From Dysgonamonadaceae bacterium (GTDB taxonomy: Bacteria > Bacteroidota > Bacteroidia > Bacteroidales > Azobacteroidaceae): a stretch of 5,867 bases of DNA. The stretch is taken from contig JAIRKG010000133.1 in NCBI GenBank assembly GCA_031260235.1, forward strand, positions 1 through 5,867, given 5' to 3'. Position 1 is the first letter of the stretch; each line of letters starts with the position of its first letter. A model generated the notes under the pieces. It ran no database searches. It saw only the letters and a program-made list of their open reading frames with translations, and had not been told where the DNA came from. Positions 1 to 5,867 of this stretch are shown here, piece after piece. A program made the translations under genes and the position numbers.

Positions 1-1
1 G

Positions 2-211
2 GAAAGCCCTTTTAAGCAGGATGTTTCCAATAAACTATGGGCTTTGCGCGTCCTTTATCCCAGAAAATTAGTAACCCCGTCGGAAATGGAAACCAACCGT
101 TATGCCAAAGACATTACCCACGTAGCCATTGTGAATGGGAGAGGCTATGAACGGTTGGACTACCAGGTGGAGAATCCTGTAACTCATGGAGTATTACCTG
201 TAAAACGTTAA
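2..211 (+). CDS. 3' end of an unidentified protein gene (5' end outside window)
   Basis: One plus-strand frame is open from the window edge to a TAA at 209-211 and gives the last 69 residues of a protein, ending in VLPVKR. The fragment is hydrophilic, with no membrane helix, cysteine cluster or recognisable catalytic motif. It contains an LRVLYPRKLV stretch followed by a mixed-charge tail (AKDITHVAIVNGRGYERLDY), which looks like a small soluble alpha/beta domain. I do not recognise the family. The stop lies only five bases before the ATG of the GT-C-like gene, so the two are probably co-transcribed. An 'LYPR' segment followed by a soluble tail would fit the end of a multi-spanning envelope protein, such as another glycosyltransferase-like membrane protein, but this is a weak resemblance and not an assignment. 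That it is coding is supported by the uninterrupted frame, its protein-like composition and its operon-like spacing. Confidence 0.7.
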   Translation, partial: ESPFKQDVSNKLWALRVLYPRKLVTPSEMETNRYAKDITHVAIVNGRGYERLDYQVENPVTHGVLPVKR

Positions 212-216
212 ATAAT

Positions 217-1602
217 ATGTTATATTTCGGTCTTTTTCTAACAATCGCATTGGGCTTTGTCTTTGTTCATTGCCTTTCGGTGAAATTTACATTAATTGAA
301 AAGGCAGGCCTGTCTTTCCCTTTGGGAATGGCATTTACTTGCCTCCTGATGTTGCTTCTTGATCAGGTCAATATTCCGTTAACGCCGATGCCGCTGCTGA
401 CAAGTCAAGCCTTACTGCTTGCCGGCCTGATATTCGTTGTTTATTTCTGTCGCAAGGATGCGTGGTCGTCGTTGCTGGAATCAGTTTCACGGTCGTCATT
501 GAAAGACATCAATCCGGTATGGTTACTATTTATTCTGGCGGTGGTTTATATGGAGTATATGAACTTTTCCAAGTGTATGTATTTTCCTCCTTCCGACCGT
601 GACAGTTTAACGGCGTTTGAGACAATCGGCTATATTGCAGCCCGGGAACATACGTTCAAGGGGCTTAGCATTTTCGACGAAAGTTATATGCCGCACATAC
701 ACGGCACGGCAAGCAGTATCGTTTACGCCCCGTTGGTACAACTCTCTTATGCGTATGTATATACGCTGGAAGCCGAAACATCGAAAATCATCCCCGCCCT
801 GATGTATCTGTTTTTCCTTGCAGCTTTTTATGGCGCTGCGGCGCGGGCGGCAGGCAAGACGGGAGCCGCTGTGGCGACTTTCTTTATGTTGTTGACGCCC
901 GAAATGCTTGCATGGTCTTCTCTTTCAATGACCAATGTGATTCATGCCGTTTTTGCTTCCCTGAGCGTTATCTACATGTCGCTGTGGTTTCAAACGCGGG
1001 AAAAAAAAGACTTGCTGCTTTGCGGGTCCTTGCTGGGCGGCAATATTCTGAGCCGTAATGAAGGAATTGTATTTACTGCCGCCGTACTGTTGTTGCTGTT
1101 TATCGACACATTACGGTCGAAACGCTACTGGGGTTTTGCGCAAGCGGCTCTTTGGGCGCTTGTCCCGTTAGTTGTTTGGACATTGTATACGAAAATGAAT
1201 GGCTTATATGCCGAAGGCATTGTCGTCAAGCATCTGTTTTGGGATGCGGAAAAAGCAGGAACGATAGCGTCTTACATGTGGGGACTGTATAATTTTACAC
1301 AATATTACGGATGGTCGTTTATCGTTTTCCTGATAGCCTTTCTTGCCAATCTTTGGTTTCTTATTCGGAAGAAAGACAGCCTCTACCTGCTGCTGGCTAT
1401 CGGATTGTCATCTCTTTTTTATATGCTTATCCTCTACCAAATCGACTACAAATGGGACTCGATGCACAATGTTCTGTCGTATTCCGCCAAGCGTTTCCTG
1501 TTTTGCTTCATTCCGATGGTTTGGTATTTTGCGTTTACCAATCATACGGTGAGCGCTCTTTTCCGGCGGTTGGAGGGGTTTTTGCTTTTGCGTAGACAGT
1601 AA
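217..1602 (+). CDS. Polytopic membrane protein, probable GT-C-fold glycosyltransferase (GT39/ArnT-like)
   Basis: The protein has 461 residues and is dominated by hydrophobic segments, roughly 2-20, 33-49, 62-77, 100-115, 165-182, 190-207, 215-232, 238-256, 283-297, 305-322, 365-384, 389-407 and 426-443. Between the fourth and fifth lies a large polar loop (about 116-164) with Asp127-Arg-Asp129. GT-C enzymes carry such an acidic pair in their first extracytoplasmic loop, where it takes part in catalysis with polyprenyl-phosphate-sugar donors. A conserved-looking SRNEG motif (279-283) follows a helix, and AKRFLFCFIPM (424-434) resembles the 'RF-L-P' start of a late GT-C helix. At 461 residues it is a bare membrane core without the C-terminal soluble domain of longer GT39 enzymes. 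ATG 217 is the first in-frame ATG after a stop at 148-150. The leader is A-rich with no Shine-Dalgarno. Expected role: moving a sugar onto a lipid, glycan or protein at the outer face of the inner membrane. Acceptor and sugar are unknown. An O-antigen-polymerase-like or uncharacterised membrane protein is the alternative. Confidence 0.72.
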   Translation: MLYFGLFLTIALGFVFVHCLSVKFTLIEKAGLSFPLGMAFTCLLMLLLDQVNIPLTPMPLLTSQALLLAGLIFVVYFCRKDAWSSLLESVSRSSLKDINPVWLLFILAVVYMEYMNFSKCMYFPPSDRDSLTAFETIGYIAAREHTFKGLSIFDESYMPHIHGTASSIVYAPLVQLSYAYVYTLEAETSKIIPALMYLFFLAAFYGAAARAAGKTGAAVATFFMLLTPEMLAWSSLSMTNVIHAVFASLSVIYMSLWFQTREKKDLLLCGSLLGGNILSRNEGIVFTAAVLLLLFIDTLRSKRYWGFAQAALWALVPLVVWTLYTKMNGLYAEGIVVKHLFWDAEKAGTIASYMWGLYNFTQYYGWSFIVFLIAFLANLWFLIRKKDSLYLLLAIGLSSLFYMLILYQIDYKWDSMHNVLSYSAKRFLFCFIPMVWYFAFTNHTVSALFRRLEGFLLLRRQ

Positions 1603-1639
1603 TTTGATATTCAACCGATACGCCTCTTTCGCATACCTT
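1603..1639. other. Short intergenic gap between convergent genes
   Basis: Only 37 bases separate the TAA of the plus-strand membrane-protein gene from the TGA of the minus-strand RND pump gene. The gap is A/T-rich at its left end. I found no G/C-rich hairpin followed by a T-run in either direction. The best candidates are a TTGA-TAT-TCAA mini-palindrome (1604-1614) and a wobble-containing five-pair stem readable on the minus strand (about 1618-1634), and both are too weak to call terminators. Transcription from each side therefore probably ends by another mechanism or runs into the opposing gene. Confidence 0.6.
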
Positions 1640-4600
1640 TCATTCTTTACTGTTTTCCCCTTTTATTCTGTTAGTCGAAAAATAAGTGTAAACCGCCGGA
1701 ACGACGAATAAAGTGAGGAAAGTGGAAACAATCATCCCGCCGATTACCGAGATACCCATTGCAATGCGGCTATTAGCTCCCTCAGCACTGGCAAATGCCA
1801 ACGGCAACAGTCCCAGTACGGTACATAAACTCGTCATCAGGATTGGCCGCAAACGCTGTGTGGCTGCACCTTCGATGGCTTCTCTTTTATTCATCCCCAT
1901 TTCTTGCCGCTGGTTGGCAAATTCCACTATCAGAATACCGTTTTTGGCTACCAGACCTATCAGCATGATAATTCCGATTTGGCTGAATATATTCATCGTT
2001 ATTCCACCGAAATACATAAATATCAATGCTCCGGCAACTGCCAGCGGCACCGTTAGCATGATGATTAACGGGTCTTTGAAGCTCTCAAACTGCGCCGCCA
2101 GAATCAGGAATATCAATATCAGCGCTAAACCGAAAGTGAACATAAGACTGGACGAACTTTCGCGAAATTCTTTCGATTCGCCTGCCAATGCGGTGCGGAA
2201 ACTCTCGTCCAGCGTTTCTTTCGCTATGCGGTCCATTTCGTCCAAGCCTTCGCCGACAGTAACGCCCGGCGCAAGTCCCGAAGTGACGGTCGCCGAACTA
2301 AAACGGTTATATCGATAGAGTTGCGGAGGTGAAACGTTTTCCGACAAATCGACCAGATTGTCTAACTGTACCATGCCCTGCGAAGCGTTTTTGACATACA
2401 TGGACTTGAGGTCGAGCGGTTTGTTCCGCTGCTGTCGGTTTATTTCCGCCAGTATCTGGTATTGTTTCCCGTTCATATAAAAATAGCCCATCCGCTGACC
2501 GCTGAGGGCATATTGCAGCGTTTGCCCAATGTCGCGCGTACTTACGCCGAGCAAAGCTGCCTTGTCGCGATTGATTTCGATACGAGTTTCCGGCTTGGTG
2601 AACTTCAGGTTAACGTCAAACATCTGGAACTTCGGGCTTTCAGATACTTTCGCCATGAAAGGAGGTATAAATTCCTGCAATTTCTCCAGGTTCGGCGCCT
2701 GCAAAACATATTGCACGGGCATCCCGCCTCGCCGTCCGCCAAAGGTTGATTGCTGCTGCACAAACGCCCGCGCTTCGGTTTCTGTGCGTACTGCGCCGGA
2801 AAGCGCACCGGCGATTTCCATTTGACTGCGTTCGCGGTCTTTTATATCCGGCAATATCAACTGTGTGAATGCAGAACTTGAGCGGACAAGCATCTGGTTG
2901 TACTGTCTTTCGGGCACGACCGAATCGGCGATTGTGGAGATTTTTGTAGCATAATCCCTGTAAAATTCATACGTAGAACCTTCCGGCGCCGTCATATTGA
3001 TCCTCACCATGGAACGGTCTTCCAGAGGCGCCATTTCAGATTTTATCTGTCCCCATAATACAAATATAATAAAGAAAGTAACGCCCATAACAGGCCATGT
3101 AATCCACCGGTGCGTGAGGAAATATATCAGTCCTTTTTCATAAAGGCGGTTCAGTCCTTCAAATAAAGGTTCTGTTTTCTCATAGAATATGCCTTTGCGT
3201 TCCCGTTTACGGAGGAGCTTGGTTGACAGCATGGGGGTAAATGTCAATGCAACAAACGCCGAAATGGCTACGGCGCCGGATACGACAATACTGAATTCCT
3301 TAAACAGCCGCCCGGTCATTCCCTGCATGAATACGATTGGGAAGAAGACGGCTACCAGGGTAACGGTCGTTGATACGATGGCAAAGAATATCTCTTTGGA
3401 ACCTTCGACGCCGGCTTCTTTCGGACTGATTCCCCGCTCAATCCGCACATAAATATTTTCCGCCATCACGATAGCGTCGTCAACCACCAGGCCTACGGCT
3501 AATACGACAGCCAGCATTGAGAGGACATTGATGGAAAACCCTGCAATGTACATGATAAAAAATGCGCCGACCAGCGATACGGGAATAACAATCACCGGCA
3601 CCAGCGTTGCTCGCCAGTCGCGGAGGAAAAGGAATATAATTATGACGACAAGCAGGAATGCAATGTAAATCGTTTCCTGCACTTCGTTGATAGACGCCCT
3701 GATAAAAAGGGTGTTATCATAAACCACATCCAGTTTTACATCCTCGGGAAGATCTTTTTTCATTTGGGCAAGCCGTACTTTTACCTCGTCGGAAATATCA
3801 ATATGATTCGCTCCCGGTTGAGGTATCACCACCAAGGCGACCATCGGAACGCCGTTTTTGCGCATAATGCTGCGCTGGTCTTCCGGTCCCAGTTCGGCAT
3901 AGCCGACGTCGCGCAAACGGACGACGTTGTAGTCGTTTTCACGAATAATCAGGTTATTAAACTCTTCCGGCGTTTTCATCAAACCGAGCGTGCGGATCGT
4001 CAGCTGCATCCTGTCTCCTTCGATGCTGCCCGACGGCAATTCTACGTTTTCCCTGTCAATAGCGTTCCGGATATCAACGGGAGTGATGCTGTAGGCTGCC
4101 ATTTTCGACGGGTCTAACCACAGGCGCATGGCATAACGCTTTTCGCCCCAAATGGATACGGCGCTCACGTTTTGAATGGTTTGCAGGCGTTCCCTGATCG
4201 TCAAATCGGCTATTTCGCTTATTGCGAGTAAATTTCGCTTCTCGCTTTGAACGGAAATCTGAAGGATAGGCTGGTCGTCGGCGTCGGCTTTGGAAACCGT
4301 TGGCGGGTCGCAGTCGCGGGGAAGGAAACGCTGGGCACGGGAAACTTTGTCGCGCACGTCGTTGGCTGCCGTTTCCATGTCTACGCTCAGTTCAAATTCC
4401 ACCGTAATCCGGGAAGAACCCTGACTGCTCGTACTCGACAGGGAACGAATCCCCGGAATCCCGTTGATGTTTTGTTCCAGCGGTTCCGTAATCTGGGTTT
4501 CGATAACATCGGCATTGGCGCCGGGATAAGAAACATCAACCGTAATAATCGGGTTGTCCACGCTCGGATATTCGCGAACGCCCAAATAAGAATAGCCGAT

Positions 4601-4678
4601 AATCCCGAATAGCGTAATTACCAGTATAAACACGGTTGAAAGAACCGGACGACGGATGCTTAATTCTGATATGTTCAT
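1640..4678 (-). CDS. RND-family multidrug efflux permease (AcrB/HAE1-like), inner-membrane subunit
   Basis: This 1012-residue protein is a proton-driven antiporter that captures hydrophobic or amphiphilic compounds from the periplasm and outer leaflet and passes them to an outer-membrane channel. It has the duplicated RND layout: TM1 (about 10-30), a first periplasmic porter/docking region (about 40-330), TM2-6 (about 333-482), a cytoplasmic linker, TM7 (about 528-545), a second periplasmic region (about 549-845) and TM8-12 (about 846-998). The proton-relay residues are present: Asp400-Asp401 in TM4 (GLVVDDAIVMAEN), Lys912 in TM10 (GLVAKNGILIVEF), and Arg942 and Thr949 in RLRPILMTS, matching AcrB D407, D408, K940, R971 and T978. 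An Asp pair in TM4 with the TM10 Lys fits drug (HAE1) rather than heavy-metal pumps. It is slightly shorter than AcrB (1049), lacking part of the C-terminal tail. The frame is intact. Its start overlaps the adaptor's stop by one base, so the two are made together. Drug or bile-salt export is likely, but the substrate cannot be read from the sequence. Confidence 0.96.
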   Translation of the reverse strand: MNISELSIRRPVLSTVFILVITLFGIIGYSYLGVREYPSVDNPIITVDVSYPGANADVIETQITEPLEQNINGIPGIRSLSSTSSQGSSRITVEFELSVDMETAANDVRDKVSRAQRFLPRDCDPPTVSKADADDQPILQISVQSEKRNLLAISEIADLTIRERLQTIQNVSAVSIWGEKRYAMRLWLDPSKMAAYSITPVDIRNAIDRENVELPSGSIEGDRMQLTIRTLGLMKTPEEFNNLIIRENDYNVVRLRDVGYAELGPEDQRSIMRKNGVPMVALVVIPQPGANHIDISDEVKVRLAQMKKDLPEDVKLDVVYDNTLFIRASINEVQETIYIAFLLVVIIIFLFLRDWRATLVPVIVIPVSLVGAFFIMYIAGFSINVLSMLAVVLAVGLVVDDAIVMAENIYVRIERGISPKEAGVEGSKEIFFAIVSTTVTLVAVFFPIVFMQGMTGRLFKEFSIVVSGAVAISAFVALTFTPMLSTKLLRKRERKGIFYEKTEPLFEGLNRLYEKGLIYFLTHRWITWPVMGVTFFIIFVLWGQIKSEMAPLEDRSMVRINMTAPEGSTYEFYRDYATKISTIADSVVPERQYNQMLVRSSSAFTQLILPDIKDRERSQMEIAGALSGAVRTETEARAFVQQQSTFGGRRGGMPVQYVLQAPNLEKLQEFIPPFMAKVSESPKFQMFDVNLKFTKPETRIEINRDKAALLGVSTRDIGQTLQYALSGQRMGYFYMNGKQYQILAEINRQQRNKPLDLKSMYVKNASQGMVQLDNLVDLSENVSPPQLYRYNRFSSATVTSGLAPGVTVGEGLDEMDRIAKETLDESFRTALAGESKEFRESSSSLMFTFGLALILIFLILAAQFESFKDPLIIMLTVPLAVAGALIFMYFGGITMNIFSQIGIIMLIGLVAKNGILIVEFANQRQEMGMNKREAIEGAATQRLRPILMTSLCTVLGLLPLAFASAEGANSRIAMGISVIGGMIVSTFLTLFVVPAVYTYFSTNRIKGENSKE

Positions 4679-4680
4679 TA
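4676..4680 (-). other. TAATG stop-start overlap joining adaptor and pump genes
   Basis: On the minus strand the adaptor's TAA (4680-4678) and the pump's ATG (4678-4676) share one base, reading TAATG. No purine-rich Shine-Dalgarno precedes this ATG; the upstream bases are A/T-rich adaptor codons. The arrangement implies that ribosomes finishing the adaptor re-initiate on the pump, which would keep the two subunits in proportion. It also supports this ATG as the true pump start, because MNISELSIRRPV is a standard RND N-terminus leading directly into TM1. Confidence 0.85.
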
Positions 4681-5760
4681 ATTGATATTGTCGATTGTGA
4701 CGGACAGCCCGTCCCTCAATTGCATGATTCCGCTGACAATCAGCGTATCGCCGGTTTTTATACCGTCAAGTACCTGAATGTTCGATTCCGTGCGGATACC
4801 TTTTGAGAGTTCCGCCACCCTTGCCTGTCCCGACGAATAAACGTAAGCAACGTCGCGTCCCATTTCGGCAATCACCGCCTCGTTGGGAACAACGATTGCA
4901 TTTTCCAGTTCAACGACTTTGATTCTCACCAAGCCCGACCGCCCCGGTTTCAATCGTCCGGTCACATTGGGGTAAACGGCGCGGACTTTCAGTTGCAAAA
5001 CGTCTTTTTCAATGCGCGAATTAACGGCATAAACCGAAGCCGCATAACTGTCCTTGTCCATCTGAAATTCAACAGAAGCGCCAGGGTGAATCATATTCAT
5101 ATATCTTTCGGGCACAGAGAAATCTATTTTTAGGGGAATAATCTTTGCGAGCGATGCGACAACCGTCGTTGGCGAAGCATAAGCGCCTTCGCTGACTTGC
5201 CGCAGGCCGATCATACCGTCAAAAGGCGCCCTCAGTTCGGTTTGTGCGATTCTTGATTTGACAAGGTTGACGTCGGCGTGCAGTTTCTCCAACTCGGTGC
5301 TTACCTGTTCGTAAGTTTCCTTGCTGACTGCATCTTTTTCCAGCAGCGCTTTTTGGCGGTATACGCGGTCTTCCGCCAGGGGAATTTGCGCTTCCAATTT
5401 CTGCAGTTCCGCCTGCAAAGGCTTGTCGTTGACCTTCGCCAGCAACTGACCTTTGCTTACCGCCGTGCCTTCCTGAAAACATATCTCAACAATCTTTCCG
5501 GCAACCTCGAAAGTCAAATCCACTTCCTCGTCGGGAATCAAATTGCCTGTCACCTGAATATAATCGGTCAGCAATTCCGGACGGATTATTTTCGCATTCA
5601 CATTCAGCGGTTTCGCCCTGTTTACGAAAAGTTCGGGACGAGCGGAGGCTTGAGGTGCATCATCTTTTTTAATCCTCCTTTTTATCACAGGATACAGCGC
5701 CATACCGGCAATAAAGAGCGCAATGATAATAAACAGGACAATCTTTGTAAATTTATTCAT
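4678..5760 (-). CDS. RND efflux periplasmic adaptor (membrane fusion protein, HlyD/AcrA/MexA family)
   Basis: The 360-residue protein bridges the RND pump and an outer-membrane channel across the periplasm. Domains follow the family order. An N-terminal membrane anchor (about 6-24) with no lipobox cysteine is followed by a basic stretch (KRRIKK) and a short linker. The first half of the lipoyl-like domain (about 68-110) contains VAGKIVEICFQEGTAVSKGQ. An alpha-helical coiled-coil hairpin spans about 112-172. The second lipoyl half is about 174-205, with the family hallmark ELRAPFDGMIG at 175-185. A beta-barrel covers about 209-285, including LKPGRSGLVRI (270-280), and a membrane-proximal domain about 287-358 starts at IVVPNEAVI. 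The length is usual for the family. It ends with one base of overlap into the pump gene, which makes efflux-adaptor function nearly certain. The start is the only ATG before the anchor, with an in-frame stop a short way upstream. No Shine-Dalgarno is visible. No regulator gene lies in the window. Confidence 0.95.
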   Translation of the reverse strand: MNKFTKIVLFIIIALFIAGMALYPVIKRRIKKDDAPQASARPELFVNRAKPLNVNAKIIRPELLTDYIQVTGNLIPDEEVDLTFEVAGKIVEICFQEGTAVSKGQLLAKVNDKPLQAELQKLEAQIPLAEDRVYRQKALLEKDAVSKETYEQVSTELEKLHADVNLVKSRIAQTELRAPFDGMIGLRQVSEGAYASPTTVVASLAKIIPLKIDFSVPERYMNMIHPGASVEFQMDKDSYAASVYAVNSRIEKDVLQLKVRAVYPNVTGRLKPGRSGLVRIKVVELENAIVVPNEAVIAEMGRDVAYVYSSGQARVAELSKGIRTESNIQVLDGIKTGDTLIVSGIMQLRDGLSVTIDNIN

Positions 5761-5867
5761 CGGACTATAAAATATTATGAGGGGTTAAAAACAGTCTGAT
5801 AACTGACAGCAAAAGCAGTGGAAAGTTTAAACAATCCGGGCGAATTATTCTTTAAGTACCCCCCGCA
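5761..5867 (-). other. Leader of the efflux operon, possibly with the tail of an upstream gene
   Basis: These 107 bases lie upstream of the adaptor and are clearly more A/T-rich than the genes, as expected for a leader. On the minus strand all three frames from the window edge end within the stretch. One stops at 5845-5847 after RGVLKE, one stops a few codons in from the edge, and one runs 30 codons to a TAA at 5775-5777. Any could be the end of an upstream co-directional gene, and none is long enough to decide. I found no convincing sigma-70 or Bacteroidota-type (TTTG / TAnnTTTG) promoter with correct spacing. An imperfect direct repeat (TCAGTTATCAG, minus strand, around 5795-5807) is present but too short to call an operator. 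Confidence 0.4.

Noticed and set aside
1618..1634. Minus-strand stem ATGCG / CGTAT as a pump-operon terminator
   Set aside because: It has only five pairs including a G-U wobble, and no T-run follows in the direction of transcription.
1596..1653. Inverted repeat ACAGTAA (1596-1602) and TTACTGT (1647-1653) around the convergent gap
   Set aside because: The arms are seven bases with a 44-base loop. A match of this size is expected fairly often by chance, and the arms lie partly in coding sequence. Not enough for a terminator.
1713..2318. A 201-codon plus-strand open frame opposite the pump gene
   Set aside because: It lies wholly antisense to conserved RND TM8-12 codons, and its composition (runs of Ile/Pro/Ala/Arg) mirrors the opposite strand. 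It has no start signal or recognisable domain.
5278..5799. A 173-codon plus-strand open frame opposite the adaptor gene
   Set aside because: It is fully antisense to the well-supported adaptor, rich in Phe/Gln/Arg as a by-product of the other strand's codons, and resembles no known family.
5795..5807. TCAGTTATCAG repeat as a repressor operator
   Set aside because: It is a short imperfect direct repeat, not a clear palindrome, and no regulator gene is present to pair with it.
5761..5844. Promoter for the efflux operon
   Set aside because: A CATAAT and a TTTTG occur on the minus strand, but their spacing fits neither sigma-70 nor the Bacteroidota consensus.

Overview
The window looks like an ordinary piece of a Bacteroidota-type (probably Bacteroidales) chromosome. 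This assignment is an inference. The genes lack clear Shine-Dalgarno sequences and have A/T-rich leaders before their ATGs, the base composition is close to balanced, and the efflux proteins read like the acriflavin-resistance-type pumps common in that phylum. No species can be named from the sequence alone.

Left part, plus strand (1-1602): the 3' end of an unidentified gene, cut by the window edge, stops at 211. Five bases later a complete gene for a polytopic membrane protein of 461 residues begins. It resembles GT-C-fold glycosyltransferases, which use lipid-linked sugar donors: it has many hydrophobic helices and an acidic Asp-Arg-Asp motif in its first large extracytoplasmic loop. The tight spacing suggests both genes share one transcript and perhaps one envelope-glycan or protein-glycosylation pathway.

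Right part, minus strand (1640-5760): a two-gene tripartite-efflux operon, transcribed right to left. The first gene encodes a membrane-anchored periplasmic adaptor (HlyD/AcrA/MexA family, 360 residues). The second encodes a complete RND inner-membrane drug/proton antiporter (AcrB/HAE1-like, 1012 residues) with its proton-relay residues intact. The two genes overlap by one base (TAATG), which points to coupled translation. The adaptor and pump would join a TolC-type outer-membrane channel, which is not in the window. It may lie just beyond the right edge, upstream of the adaptor, or elsewhere in the genome.

The two blocks converge, with only 37 bases between their stop codons and no convincing terminator. 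The last 107 bases at the right edge are the adaptor leader and possibly the tail of an upstream gene. I saw no RNA gene, mobile element, CRISPR array or notable repeat, and no evidence of a new biological system. The least understood items are the truncated left-edge gene and the exact substrate of the GT-C-like protein.
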